From contig JPHH03000006.1 in NCBI GenBank assembly GCA_000750105.3, forward strand, positions 372,001 to 436,000: a stretch of DNA of 64,000 nt, read 5' to 3'. The position numbers and the translations under genes are program-made. The first letter of the stretch is position 1. Every line of letters starts with the position of its first letter. Under the pieces are notes generated by a model. That model did no database searches. It was not told where the DNA came from and saw only the letters and a list, made by a program, of their open reading frames with translations. Positions 1-11,433 of this stretch are shown piece by piece. Origin of the DNA: Tolypocladium sp. Sup5 PDA-1. Taxonomy: Eukaryota > Ascomycota > Sordariomycetes > Hypocreales > Ophiocordycipitaceae.

Positions 1-559
1 TGATCGTGATGCGCCGTGATGAGTAGAGATGTCCATGTTGTGGCCTGTGACGGCTGCTCTATTAGACACATTGGACATTTCCAGGAAATGATATGCACAA
101 TATCGAGACCGAGCGATTGCGTCCCGCAGAAGATTGATGATGCAGGTGAGGTTGATGGAGACTGGCAGCCTGCAGGAGTTGCAGTGGGCACCGATCGTCG
201 GGCGGTTTTAGCGAGATTTACCCCCAGAACATCCCCAGATAAAGCCTTTGCAGCATGGACCCTCTGGCGGCTCGACTGCCGCCGAGCGCCACTCTCTATT
301 GTCTCTTCTCTCGCCGTTGGTTGTCTTCTCCGTCAATATACTAACTAGAGTCTGAGTTTTCGCCGCATCTTTACAGTCTTTTTTGTTCGCTGCCGGGTGC
401 TTTGCGGCTGCCTCTTGCTGCCCCTTTTGGCGCCCTTTGAATTGCCAATTCAGGCGCGAAATTTGAGTTCGAGGCGTCCCCAGAGCCCCTGGTTCCTGGG
501 TTTGATTAAGCCTCGCTGGACAGTTTCGACGTTTAGCATCGTCTCCAGACACCGTCATC
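1..559. other. Upstream spacer of SYM1, no gene seen
   Basis: No convincing coding region. The stretch 350-559, just before the SYM1 start codon, is pyrimidine-rich on the plus strand (for example the T/C-rich run 355-430), as usual for leaders of filamentous fungi. The rest is probably intergenic or promoter sequence. Confidence 0.5.
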
Positions 560-1155
560 ATGGTCATTGGCCTGTTCCGCTGGTATGCCCCCCCCAAGAA
601 GAGGCGCAAAGGACAAACGATGAGATTTCTGACTCCCCGACCAGGTACAACGGCAGGCTGGCCGCGCGGCCGCTGCTCACGCAGAGCATCACGACGGCGG
701 TGCTGTTTGCGACTGGCGACATCACCGCCCAGCAGCTCGTCGAGAAGCGCGGACTCAAGGAGCATGACCTCACCCGGACCGGCCGCATGGCGCTGTACGG
801 TGGATGCGTGTTTGGACCCGTTGCGACGACCTGGTTCGGCTTCCTGGCCCGCCGTGTCACCCTCAAGAACCCGCGCCTCGAGACGCTCGCCCGCGTCGCC
901 TGCGACCAGTCGCTCTTCGCCCCCGTCATGATCGGCGTCTTCCTCAGCAGCATGGCCACCATGGAGGGCAACAGCGCCAAGGAGCGCCTGGAGAAAACGT
1001 GGTGGCCCGCGCTCAAGACCAACTGGATGGTCTGGCCCTTTGTCCAGATCATCAACTTCACCTTCCTGCCGCTGCAGCACCGCGTCCTGTTTGCCAACAT
1101 CATCTCCATCGGCTGGAACAGCTACCTGAGCTGGGTCAACAGCCAGTCGAAGTAA
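560..1155 (+). CDS. SYM1: Mpv17/PMP22-family mitochondrial inner membrane protein (Sym1)
   Basis: Two exons, 560-582 and 645-1155, separated by a 62-nt intron (donor GTATGC, acceptor CCAG); the protein has 177 residues. The join falls inside a Trp codon and restores the family-typical N terminus [16 protein letters not shown], which is why the ATG at 560 was chosen. Further landmarks are [11 protein letters not shown] (about residue 31) and the C-terminal family signature [16 protein letters not shown] (about 135-150) followed by WNSYLSW. Several hydrophobic segments and the length fit the family. Yeast Sym1 and human Mpv17 are inner mitochondrial membrane proteins linked to metabolite and mtDNA homeostasis under stress; their transported substrate is not settled. 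Membership is clear; the specific role is inferred from the family. Confidence 0.9.
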
Positions 1156-1910
1156 GGGGTGTCGTCTTGGGCTTGGGTTTTTCGTTGGGACGCTGCGCGC
1201 TTATAGACTGATTGAGCGGTGCCTCGGGCGCAATTTTTCTTTTCTTTGCCACCTTTGCTTTGTTTGGCTGCACACGACTGTTCTGCATCAGGGGATAGAC
1301 ACATAGACGGCTGGACGTTGGCGTCACCTGGACGGTCCTGGACCTGGTTGGACGCAAGATTACTAGAATACTATCGCATTGTAATTCCACATCTACATAC
1401 GGCACTGTACGGTCATTCACTTTACTTGTACGCGCGCAATCAGGCTCAGTGATGAGACATGCAATGGCTCGTCATGCGGGCAGGTCAGCGGGCGCCGCTA
1501 TGGAACCGCAGGTTGGTGTCCAACGTAAGTCTACGGGGTCGTTAAAAGGCAACTCCTCGCCCTGCAATTCTCATCAAGTATTCTGAAACTGTGCTTCCAA
1601 TCACTCGTGAAACGCTGTGCCGTTTTGGCCAATCTCGAGCAACGAGGGTCTTTGCCTCTGGGTTGATAAGGACCCTGCAGCGATAGTGGGTCAGGTGGTC
1701 TCGTCCCGTTATCGCTGCCTTAGGCCTCCAGCCACTCACGGTTAGCGCCTGAATGCGGACAGCCAGCCGCGCAGCGTTTTACCGACATCCATGCGGCCAT
1801 AACCGGGCTTGACCGCACTCAACGACACTGGATCACCAGGATCCGTCCTGACGCCCAGATACCGCCTCTCCTCCCTCTCTACCGCATCGCAGATTGCGCC
1901 AGGCGACACC
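1156..1910. other. Spacer between SYM1 and COX24, no gene seen
   Basis: This holds the 3' flank of SYM1 and the promoter side of COX24. Open frames here are short and unlike any family I know. The segment 1861-1910 directly before the COX24 start is C/T-rich. Confidence 0.4.
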
Positions 1911-2992
1911 ATGTTGCCCTCATCGGTGCGGCGCGTGGTCGCCTCGGCGCCTCAGGCCGGCCTGGTCTGCTCCCTCGCCTCCTCCGCCCCCAAGGCCGCT
2001 GCGGCGACGGTTCCTGTCTTTGCCCGCGGCCACCAGCGACGCTTCTCTTCCTCCAAGCCGTCGCGGTCGGACAACGGCTCCAGCGACATCGCCGCTGGCC
2101 AGTCCGTCCCGGCCTCGTCGGCCTCGGCGCGCGGCGATGGCAAGGCCAGCGGCGAGAAGCGGAAACGCAAGAGCAAGGAAGCCGCCGATAGGGGCGCTTC
2201 GTTCAGGAAGCTCCCCAGCGTTCCCAGCACCCACCACATGTCTCAAGAAGGTGAGTGCGATTCACCGCCGTTGAAGGTCGCCCCAGCTGACACAGATTTC
2301 AAGCTCTTGGCCTGTCGAGTTTCTTCTCCCTCCACCGACCTATCTCCATTACGCAGACGATGCCGAGAACCGTCTCGGACGAGCACTTCGCCTCCATCTT
2401 CGCCCCTCGAACGAAATCCAACAAGCTGTCCGACACCATGTCCACGCTCTCTAGCACCATCGATCAGCTAGAGGGCCCCATGGCTCAAATGACGATAGGC
2501 GGCCATCACGAGGACCACGGCATGGGCGAGGGCATGCAAAAGGTCGAGGTCAGGAACCCGGACGGGAGCGAGTCGAGCCTCTACCTGCAGGTCGACGCCA
2601 TGTCCGGCGACTTCTTGCCTTTCCGTCCGCCTCCCCTGCCGCAGTCTCAAGCAGCCGCCGAGGCAGACGGCCTTGGCGCCGAGGCCGAGGCCATGGAGGA
2701 GACGCCTCACCACCGCGTCTACAAGGCCATGTTCACGATTGAGGAATCCACCGAGCCGGATGGCCAGGTCCGGATCGTCGCCCACAGCCCCCGAATTGTC
2801 AACGACGAGCAGCCACGCAGCTTCCTGGAGCGAATGGCGCGCCGACAAGTCCGATTCGACGAATCTCTGGGCCGACGGGACATGCACGCCATCAGCGTCA
2901 AGCGGCAACGGAAGCTCAAGATGAAGAAGAAGAAGTATAAGAAGCTGATGAAGCGGACGCGAAACCTGCGTCGGAAGCTGGACCGGACGTAA
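1911..2992 (+). CDS. COX24: Mitochondrial small-subunit ribosomal protein mS38 / Cox24-like
   Basis: Two exons, 1911-2250 and 2304-2992, with a 53-nt intron (GTGAGT ... TTCAAG); 342 residues. The join gives ALGLSSFFSLHRPISITQ, a conserved block in filamentous-fungal Cox24 homologues, which supports the acceptor at 2303. The N-terminal 60 residues are rich in Arg, Ser and Ala and poor in acid, as in a mitochondrial presequence. The C terminus (about 305-342) is the diagnostic lysine/arginine-rich helix KRQRKLKMKKKKYKKLMKRT (DUF1713/mS38 domain, shared with human AURKAIP1). In yeast the homologue (Cox24/Qri5) is a mitoribosomal small-subunit component needed for expression of mitochondrial COX1. 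The middle third is low-complexity and variable. Confidence 0.85.
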
Positions 2993-3597
2993 GGTGCACT
3001 CTGGTGTATATAATCTTGTCCGACTTCCTTTGTCGGGCTGCATTCGACGGGTTTGCTGATTGGTGGTGTCGGGCATGGCAGTTGATGGCTTGTCGACTCG
3101 ATTTGGGCATTGCGCATTGCGCATTGAGGCTTCTCGCACATAGACTTGCGCAGGTACTACTCATCATTGCATTGAAAACCTGAAAGAGTCTGACGCAGCT
3201 GTGAACCAACTCGCCTGATGGACTCATTCACAGCCCCGCCGGAATGCACGCTCTGCTGTACCAATAGGATCTTTGTTCTCATAGAGATGCAAATGTAAAC
3301 TATAATCTTCAAAGAAAGACTTGTTTTGTCTTGGCATCAGTCTTTTAGTCTTAATTCGACTCTAACTGGCTGGAAGCGGATAGATTTGGGGTGTGGTTCT
3401 TCGGTGTACGGAGTACCTAGGCAGGTGAGCACCCCACATGAGGCTGCCCACCGAGACACACCGCCTGGCAGAAATCATGCCACCGCCCAAAATTTTGGAA
3501 TTTTGACGGGCTCGTCCCGCTTGACGGATCCGACGAACAAGGCTTGACTGCGCCGACGTTTTCCACCGCAATTTGACCGCTTGAGCACGCTCGCAAG
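2993..3597. other. Spacer between COX24 and KRE33
   Basis: No gene recognised. It contains a GTACGGAGTAC element at 3406-3416 (one of the dispersed motifs described in the findings) and an A/T palindromic element just before KRE33 (separate entry). Confidence 0.4.
3489..3505 (+). promoter_or_regulatory. RRPE-like A4T4 element upstream of KRE33
   Basis: The sequence AAAATTTTGGAATTTTGA lies about 100 bp before the KRE33 start codon. It resembles the rRNA-processing element (core AAAATTTT) found before ribosome-biogenesis genes in yeasts and other ascomycetes. KRE33 belongs to that regulon, so the match is plausible, but it is a single short A/T motif and untested. Confidence 0.35.
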
Positions 3598-6500
3598 ATG
3601 TCGCGCAAACAAGTGTATGTTTCCCCCACGGCCTACTGAACCAATGCTGTGCTAACGCTCCCACAGGGATCAGCGCATCCAGACGCTCATTCGCAATGGC
3701 TTGCAAGAGAAGAAGAGAAGCTTCTTCGTGGTGGTGGGCGACCGGTCCAAGGATGTGATTGTGCACCTGCACTACATCATGTCCAGCATGGACATTAAGC
3801 AGAACAAGTCGGTCCTGTGGGCGTACAAAAACAAGCTGCTGGGCTTCACGAGGTAAGCTCTCCTCGACCCCGTGCTCCTAGAGGGACGTTGCTAATCGCA
3901 GATTACAATAGTCACCGAAAGAAGCGCGAGAACAAGATCAAGAAGGAAATCAAGCGAGGCATCCGAGAAGCCAACACCGAGGACCCGTTCGAGCTCTTCG
4001 TCTCCCTGCACAACATCCGCTACACCTACTACAAGGAGACCGACAAGATCCTGGGTAACACGTTCGGCATGTGCGTCCTGCAAGACTTCGAGGCCCTTAC
4101 GCCGAACATTTTGGCGCGGACAATCGAGACGGTAGAAGGCGGTGGTCTGGTGGTCATGCTGCTCAAGGGCATGAACAGCTTGAGGCAGCTATACAACTTG
4201 TCCATGGATGTCCACTCCAGATACAGGACAGAGGCACACCATGATGTGGTCGCGAGATTCAACGAGCGATTCCTGTTGTCGCTGGGCCGCTGCGACTCCT
4301 GCTTGGTCATCGACGACGAGTTGAATGTCCTGCCAATCTCAGGAGGCAAGGACGTCAAGGCTCTGCCACCCCCCGACCTGGACCAGCCAAAGACGGCGCA
4401 ACAGATCGAGCTGGACGGCATTAAAGACGAAAATCAGGAGCGAGAGCCCGTGGGATCGCTCATCTCCCTCGCAAAGACGGTGGATCAAGCCAAGGCGCTC
4501 CTGACATTCACCGAGGCAATCGCCGAGAAGACGCTGAGAAGCACCGTCGCCTTGACGGCTGCCAGAGGTCGAGGCAAGTCGGCAGCGATGGGTGTCGCAG
4601 TCGCGGCGGCAGTTGCGTACGGATACAGCAACATCTTCATTACCTCACCGTCGCCGGAGAACTTGAAGACTCTCTTTGAGTTCATCTTCAAGGGCTTCGA
4701 CGCGCTCGGCTACGCGGATCACGCCGACTACTCGATTATTCAGAGCACAAACCCCGACTTCAACAAGGCCATTGTCCGAGTCAACATTCACAGGCAACAC
4801 CGACAGACCATTCAATACATCCGACCGCAGGACGCTCACGTGCTGGGACAGGCAGAGCTGGTGGTGATTGACGAAGCTGCGGCTATCCCCCTGCCTCTGG
4901 TTCGGAAGCTGATGGGCCCATACCTGGTTTTCATGGCGTCTACCATCAACGGCTACGAAGGTACCGGCCGGTCCCTGTCGCTGAAGTTGATCAAGCAGCT
5001 GCGGGAGCAGTCGCGATCTGCCTCTGCCACGAATGGCGACACAGAGCTTGCCGATCGATCAACCGGCCGGGCGGCGAAAAGCGAGGAGTTCCAGGCGGCG
5101 AGAAAATTGCGAGAAATCACACTGGCGGAACCCATCAGATATGGCCGAGGCGATTCTGTCGAAAAGTGGCTGAACAAGCTGCTTTGTCTCGATGCTACGT
5201 TGCCCAAGGCCAAGTCCAACAGCCAGGGCTGCCCGGATCCGTCGCAGTGCGAGCTTCTCGTTGTCAACCGCGACACCCTCTTCTCCTTCCACCCTGTGTC
5301 CGAAGCATTCCTGCAGCAAATGGTGGCCCTGTACGTTGCCAGCCATTACAAGAACTCGCCGGATGACCTGCAGCTCATGAGCGACGCGCCGGCGCACGAA
5401 CTGTTTGTTTTGGTGGCGCCCAATGTGGAGGGCAGTGGCAAGTTGCCGGAGCCACTCTGCGTCATCCAAGTCTCTCTCGAGGGAAAGATTAGCAGGCAGA
5501 GCGTGCTCAACAGCCTGAGTCGGGGACAACGGCCGAGTGGTGATTTGATTCCCTGGCTCGTCAGCCAGCAATTCCAAGACGAAGACTTTGCTTCTCTGTC
5601 TGGCGCTCGAGTCGTCCGGATAGCAACAAATCCCGAGTACGTCTCCATGGGCTATGGCACAAAGGCGCTGGAACTCCTCATCGACTACTATGAGGGCCGC
5701 TTCGCCAGTCTGTCCGAAGACGACGACCAGGTAATGGAGGATACGATGCATCGTGCCACAGATTCGGAGCTCGCCAAGACCTCGCTGTTGAACGAGGAGA
5801 TTACTGTCAGAGATCAGGCTCACATGCCGCCTCTGTTCGCCAAGCTCAGAGAGAAGAAGCCAGAGGCACTCGACTACATCGGCGTCAGCTACGGCTTGAC
5901 GCCCGCCCTGCACAAGTTCTGGAAGCGTTCGACCTTCTCGCCGGTGTACCTGCGCCAGACGGCCAACGATTTGACCGGTGAACACACCTGCGTCATGCTC
6001 CGGCCGCTTGAGAACAGCGAAGACAGGACCTGGCTTGGAGCATTCTCTCGAGATTTCCACAAGCGATTCCTTTCGTTGCTCTCGTACCAGTTCCGAGACT
6101 TCCCCGCGATCACAGCCTTGAGCATCGACGAATCGGCCAACGCTGGCGCGAAGCTCGACTCTCTCGAGATTGCACCCTTGGCCAAGGTGGAGCTGGACAG
6201 ACAGTTGTCGCCTTTTGACCTGAAGCGCCTGGAATCGTACGCGAACAACATGCTGGATTACCACGTCATCCTCGACATGATTCCTACGATTGCGAACATG
6301 TTCTTCACTGGGAAGCTGAGGTCAGATATCAAGCTGACCGGCGTCCAACAATGTATCTTGCTGGCCATTGGGCTGCAGCGCAAGAACATGGATTCCGTTT
6401 CGCAGGAGCTGTCGCTGCCTTCGACTCAACTGCTGGCCATGTTCATCAAGATCCTGCGCAAGGTGACGACGCACTTTGGCTCGCTGGTCTCGGCCGCTGT

Positions 6501-6961
6501 CAGCGCGGAGCTGCCACAAGCTGAGAGGATTGGCGTTACGAGGGAGGATGCCAGCGGTGCTCATGACGACGAGGTCGTGGATGACCGCTTCGCCCCCCTT
6601 GACACTTCTCTGGAGGACGAGCTGGAGGAGGGTGGCGACGAGGCACTCAAGACGCTGAGGCAGAAGCAGAGAGAGCTCATCGACTCTCTGCCCCTTGACC
6701 AGTAAGTTTCCATGCTCATGATACTAAATCACCATCTCTAACCGTGATTCCAGGTTCGAGATCGAGGGAGACGCGCCTGCGTGGGAAGAGGCCGAGAAGC
6801 AGGTCAAGAGCGCCGCCAAAAGCGGCAAATCCAACCCCGTCGTCAGCGTCAAGTCTGGCAAGCAAAAGAGGAAAGCAGGACCGACGGCGGCCGAGATCTA
6901 CGAAGAGGAGATGGGCGAAAAGTCCCGCAAGAAGGTCAAGAAGGGGAAGAAGGTCGCCTGA
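3598..6961 (+). CDS. KRE33: RNA cytidine acetyltransferase (Kre33/NAT10)
   Basis: Four exons: 3598-3614, 3667-3852, 3912-6701 and 6754-6961 (introns 52, 59 and 52 nt), giving 1066 residues. The 17-nt first exon encodes MSRKQV, joined to DQRIQTLIRNGLQEKKRSFF, the family N terminus. Landmarks: Walker A in TAARGRGKSAA (about 283-293), the DEAA box in VVIDEAAAIPLP (about 385-396), the GNAT acetyl-CoA loop MGYGTKALELL (about 647), a C-terminal tRNA-binding region, and a Lys-rich tail ending EKSRKKVKKGKKVA, typical of nucleolar proteins. Family function: ATP-dependent N4-acetylation of cytidine in 18S rRNA and, with Tan1, in tRNA Ser/Leu, and 40S biogenesis. All catalytic motifs are intact and the length is normal. 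Confidence 0.96.
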
Positions 6962-7601
6962 GGGTTTGATTATAGTTCTGCATGACATGGCGCTGGGGGC
7001 TTGGGGCTTTTTTGTACTTTTGCTATCTGGAGCTTGTCGTATTATTGCAACGAGCTTAAACTGCCCAGTGGCTGCCATTTGCTTCAGAGTTCTGGCCCGC
7101 CGCTCCTAAACGCACATGGATACGTGATGATGTCCCAGCATTGACTCGTGTCAGGACAGTCGCGTTGCCTGTCGTTTTCCCACCGGTTCATGACCTGTTC
7201 ACTGAACACTCCTCGCTGCCAGCACTGCACTCCTTGTTCACTGGTAGCGGCCGGACAGCTCTGTTCAGAACAGCCAGCACAGGACAATGAACAGCACGTG
7301 CTGGCAACGTGGCAACGGGCACTGCGCGTCTGCTTGCTGGCGGAGTTCACAGCACCAGCCCCCTGAGTCCCGTCGTTTCTCAAAACTCGGTTCCCGCAAC
7401 TTCTTCCTGGGGCTCGCCGCGCAACGACCTTCATCTGAACTGGGTACGAACGGCTCTGGTCCATGGCCCTGCGCGTGACGAGATGTTGGCCGCCGTTCGC
7501 AAGCTGACAATCACGGCTGCTCTTAGCCATAGGGAGCTGTTCCCTCTTCCTCTCTCCTCGAAGACCCCGAAGACTCTCCCGCCACCAACCTCTCTCTCAA
7601 G
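6962..7601. other. Spacer downstream of KRE33, no gene seen
   Basis: Contains the KRE33 3' flank and the leader of the next gene. The last 60 bases before the ATG at 7602 are C/T-rich. A palindromic CACGTG site occurs near 7300 (GCACGTGC). No coding region is supported. Confidence 0.4.
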
Positions 7602-8495
7602 ATGTGCGGCGAAATCAGGGCCGTCTGCACCGTCTGCGGCGCCGAACGGTTCCTCTTCTGGGACGAGTGCAAGGCCTACTGGGCGCTCTACGCAGCGGCC
7701 CTCAAGGGCAAGAAAGGCCAGGCCGAAGCGAAGCCGCACCCAGTGGACTGCATCAACCACGAGTACGTCGAGAGAGATGCCAATCTGGGCACGTGCCCGG
7801 ACCTCGAGAACTGCATCTCAAAGGTCAAGCTCAAGATGGAGCAGATCGAGGCGGAGCGCCGCAGCATCGCCGCCGCCCGGGCGCAGCTGGAGACGGACAG
7901 GCGCGAGCGCCGCTACAAGGCGGCGTTTGCGAAGCAGTACTTTGGCAAGAAGCCTGTGCCTGCGGTGCCGCCGCCGGCTACCGAGCCGATCGAGTTCTTC
8001 CTGGACGAGGAGGAGCTGCGGCAGCACGAGCAGGATGAGCGGCAGCAGATGGCGAAGCGGAACAGGGCGCTTGAGCATCAAAGGGCAAGGGAGGCGGTCA
8101 AGGAGATGATGCGACGGAAGAGAAAGCTGCAGAGCCGTGCCCGCGGGTGTGCCGTCAGCAGTGGCGGAAGCGAAAGCCAGAGCCAGGACTCGCCTTTCCA
8201 CATCCAAGGCTCTGCTTCCATCACCCAAGACTCGCCTTCCAGCACCCAGCTCGGAGAGGTGCTCGAAGTGCCGGACTCGGGCATATCGCTCATCGTGTCC
8301 GAGCCCGAGGAGGCGGTCGACGCCCCAGACTCTGGCGTCTCGCTCAGCATGCCCGATCCTGAAGCAGAGGAACTTTACCAACGCCAGGCAAATCCCAGAA
8401 ACGCATCGTCTCAGACTGCAGTCATCGTCGAGTCGAGTTCAGAGCCAAGCTGTCCATCTTTCGAGAACGGCCCCGACGCCGAGGAACTTCACTAG
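7602..8495 (+). CDS. Unrecognised protein with N-terminal CxxC and repeated acidic C terminus
   Basis: Single-exon frame of 297 residues starting at an ATG after a pyrimidine-rich leader (context CAAGATGTGC). I do not recognise a named family. The N terminus has cysteines at 2, 9 and 12 (MCGEIRAVCTVCG) and at 50, 65 and 72 (CINH, GTCPDLENC), a spacing that could bind zinc. Residues about 75-190 are highly charged and probably helical or coiled coil. The tail is Ser/Asp/Glu-rich with internal repeats: QDSPF / QDSPS, then PDSGISLIVSEPEEAVDA followed by PDSGVSLSMPDPEAEELY. A further 114-bp unit is duplicated across the stop codon, and two TAG codons truncate the second copy (see findings). Function unknown; probably a lineage-restricted gene. 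Confidence 0.65.
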   Translation: MCGEIRAVCTVCGAERFLFWDECKAYWALYAAALKGKKGQAEAKPHPVDCINHEYVERDANLGTCPDLENCISKVKLKMEQIEAERRSIAAARAQLETDRRERRYKAAFAKQYFGKKPVPAVPPPATEPIEFFLDEEELRQHEQDERQQMAKRNRALEHQRAREAVKEMMRRKRKLQSRARGCAVSSGGSESQSQDSPFHIQGSASITQDSPSSTQLGEVLEVPDSGISLIVSEPEEAVDAPDSGVSLSMPDPEAEELYQRQANPRNASSQTAVIVESSSEPSCPSFENGPDAEELH

Positions 8496-8594
8496 CGTTA
8501 GTCAAACCCTAGCAACGCTTCCTTCGAGACGATAGCCATCGCCGAGCCGAACCCAAAGCCAAGATGCCCATCTATCAAGCACGACCAGGACACT
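8367..8594 (+). repeat. Two-copy 114-bp in-phase tandem repeat spanning a stop codon
   Basis: Copy A begins at 8367 and copy B at 8481, both with GAGGAACTT. They align codon for codon over at least 35 codons, with shared residues EEL, R, NP, NA, T, I, E, P, C, PS. Copy A is coding. Copy B has TAG at the positions of two Gln codons of copy A (8493-8495 and 8499-8501). The repeat is diverged, so it is not recent. Confidence 0.75.
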
Positions 8595-8708
8595 TGTCAG
8601 CACATTGAACGCGAGGCAGCGGCAAAAGGGGCCCGTTGGAGAGCGGGCTTCGGCAAGGTTGGGTATATATGGGGGAGGATCTCGGCGGGACTTGGGATCG
8701 TGCGCTGA

Positions 8709-9504
8709 GTTGTTTAGATACGGCTCTTGTGTAGGATTTTGTGGTTACTTTCGAGGTTTATGGGCATGGAGTTGGGGAAGGGTTGCAAATGGCTGCAGTT
8801 TGTTGCTTTTGAATCCTCATAGTGAGAGGACTTGCCCATCGTACTTTGTACGGGAGGGACAATATACACACACTACACGACAGTAAGAGACCACGCTGTC
8901 TCGTGTATGAGAATTTGAATCGGATTGATTCTCCATTTTTCGTACGCTTTGCTTTCGTATTCTTACGCTTCCCCAGTCGCAACCGGCATGGCGCGCCTCC
9001 TCGAAGCATAAACAAGCGGCTTCATCCCATGCATCCCCTGCCACCATGGAACCACAAGTATCCCTACCCAGGTACGTCCGCGACATGCCACGCATAGCGG
9101 ATATACCACATGGAGGCGGGGTCGATGGAAAGGGAAACAATAATCATGGTTCTTCCAACCGTTGTCGCACAGGACAGGGAGCGGTTGGGGGTCAGACGCT
9201 CTAGGAGTGTAGATGGGGGCTCCAACAAAGGGGGGGCTGCTGGATGGGGGTGTTGGGGGTCACGTAGTAGAGCACCACCACGGCCGATGTCGCGGCAGCA
9301 TAACGCGGAGCAAGAAGGGCATGGCAGCGGATGGGATGTGTGGGAAGCAGCTACGGGTAGATGGAGCTGACGGGTTTCGGAATAATAAGCGGCGGTGCGT
9401 GGGTAGAAGAGAAGTTACTGTATCCGTAGTTGTCCTTCATAGGCTCGTCCCCTGCTGCTCTGCTGCCATCACCACAACAGCGTGTAAGAGAAACAGCAGC
9501 CAAA
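8709..9504. other. Spacer before the dihydroxyacetone kinase gene
   Basis: No gene recognised. The stretch 9180-9300 is purine-rich on the plus strand (runs of G with A), so its complement is pyrimidine-rich; no family match. Confidence 0.35.
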
Positions 9505-11433
9505 ATGTCTTGTAAGGGCGAAACACCTGGTGACGTTGAAAGGGCAGCAAACAGCTAACATGCCATCAGCAAAGCACTTCTCCAACGACCCCTCCGCGCT
9601 CGTCGCCGCCGCCCTCCGCGCAACCACCTACACGAACCCATCCCTCACCCTCTCCGCCGCCCACAAGACGGTGCTGCTGCGCGCCGCCGCCGCCCAGCCC
9701 TCGGTCGCGCTGCTCTCGGGCGGCGGCTCCGGCCATGAGCCGGCCTTTGCGGGCTTCGTCGGCGCCGGGTTCCTCAGCGCCGCCGTCGCGGGCTCCGTCT
9801 TCGCCTCGCCGTCGGCGGAGCAGGTCTTCGGCGCCATCCGCCGCGTGGGCGCCGCGCAGCCGCGGCGGGGCGTCCTGGTGGTCATTATGAACTACACGGG
9901 CGACGTGCTGCACTTTGGCATGGCGGCGGAAAAGGCGCGCGCGGAGGGCATCAGGACCGAGTTGCTGGTTGTGGGCGACGATGTCGGCGTGGGGAGGAAG
10001 AGGGGTGGGAGGATCGGGAGGAGGGGGCTCGCGGGGACGGTGTTGGTGCAGAAGATTGCCGCGGCCGCGGCTGCTCAGGGGTAGGCGTCCATGAGGCCTC
10101 GTGATGCTGGTTACTAGTATCAAGCTGACGCTCCTGCAGATCGAGCCTGGAGGACGTCCACAGCATCGCCAGCCTGGCCGCGGAGAACACCGCAACCGTC
10201 GGCGCGTCTCTCGCCCACGTCCACGTCCCCGGCCGCGAACTCGTCCCGGACGGGCTCGGCGACGAGATCGAGATCGGCATGGGCATCCACAACGAGGAAG
10301 GCTTCGCACGGGTCAAGACCGACCTCCCGGGCCTGGTCAAGACGATGCTGCAGCAGCTCCTCGACCAGTCCGACAAGGACCGCGCATACATAGACGTCAA
10401 GCCCTCTGAGCAAGTGGTCGTCATGGTCAACAACCTGGGTGCCATCAGCGCCCTGGAGTTGGGTGCAATCACCGCCGAGGTCGTGGACCAGCTTGCCGGG
10501 ACGTATCGGCTGACGCCGACGCGCCTCCTCAGCGGCACTTATATGACCAGCCTCAACGGACTGGGCTTCAGCATCACTCTGCTCAAGGTCGTCGACAAGT
10601 CGCTCGTCTCGCTGATCGATGCCCCGGCAGATGCGGCGGGGTGGTCGCCTCCCGTGCAGCCCCGGAACTGGGAAAGGGGTATTGATGCCGCAAACTCAGA
10701 GATCGAAGATGAGAACTCAACCAAGGAGGCCGAAGACTTTGCGCCGAGTAACCTCACGAGTTTGTCACCCCCTTTTTATAGCTTCCCCAGGTGTCTTTCT
10801 AACAGTCCCTCCTCAGTCGAGCCCCAAGCCGCAGCACAGAAACTCGGCGCCGCGCTCACGAGCCTCATCGCCGCCGAGCCGCAAGTAACAAAGTACGACA
10901 CCCTCGTCGGCGACGGCGACTGCGGCCTGTGTCTCAAGACCGGCGCCGAAGCCGTCCTCGCGCACATCCAGTCCGCCCCTCCGCAGACCGACGCCGTGCG
11001 CCTCGTCCGCGGCATCGCCCACGTCGTCGAGCAGAGCATGGACGGCACCTCCGGCGCGCTGTACGCCATCTTCCTCAACGCCCTCGCCTCGGGGCTGCGG
11101 TCCGCCGCCGCCGCGGGACAGACGACCCAGCAGCCTGCTACGCCGCAGATCTGGGCCGCTGGACTCAAGGCGGCACTGGGCAGCCTGGGCAAGTACACGC
11201 CCGCGCAGCCAGGGGACCGCACCGTGGTCGACGCGCTGCTGCCCTTTGTGGACACACTCGAAGAGACACTTGACGTGCCGAGTGCGGTCGAGGCGGCGAG
11301 AAAGGGGTGCGAGTCGACAAAGGGCATGGAAGCGAGCCTAGGGCGATCAGTCTATGTCAGTGCCGAGGGTTGGAACTCGTGCCCGGATCCAGGGGCCTAT
11401 GGCTTGGTCAAGCTGTTGGAAGGCTTTCAGTGA
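9505..11433 (+). CDS. DAK: Dihydroxyacetone kinase (DAK1/DAK2 two-domain type)
   Basis: ATP-dependent phosphorylation of dihydroxyacetone to DHAP, in cytosolic glycerol and formaldehyde-related metabolism. Exon 1 is only 7 nt (9505-9511, ATGTCTT); intron 9512-9569; exon 2 9570-10080; intron 10081-10139; exon 3 10140-11433. The tiny first exon restores the family start MSSKHFSNDPSALV. A third, 69-nt stop-free intron is likely at 10748-10816 (donor GTAACC, CTAAC branch site, CTCAG acceptor), giving 580 residues; unspliced gives 603. DhaK-domain landmarks are GGGSGHEP (about 53-60) and GIHNEEG (about 220-226), whose His is the expected covalent substrate-binding residue. The DhaL domain shows VGDGDCG. 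All key motifs are present. The gene lies tail to tail with an aldolase gene. Confidence 0.92.

Noticed and set aside
208..1080. 290-codon minus-strand frame opposite SYM1
   Set aside because: Antisense shadow of a GC-rich coding region; the plus strand has an unambiguous family match and splice signals.
5059..6264. 401-codon minus-strand frame opposite KRE33
   Set aside because: Lies wholly within the Kre33 coding exon, no family features, codon pattern is the complement of a conserved gene.
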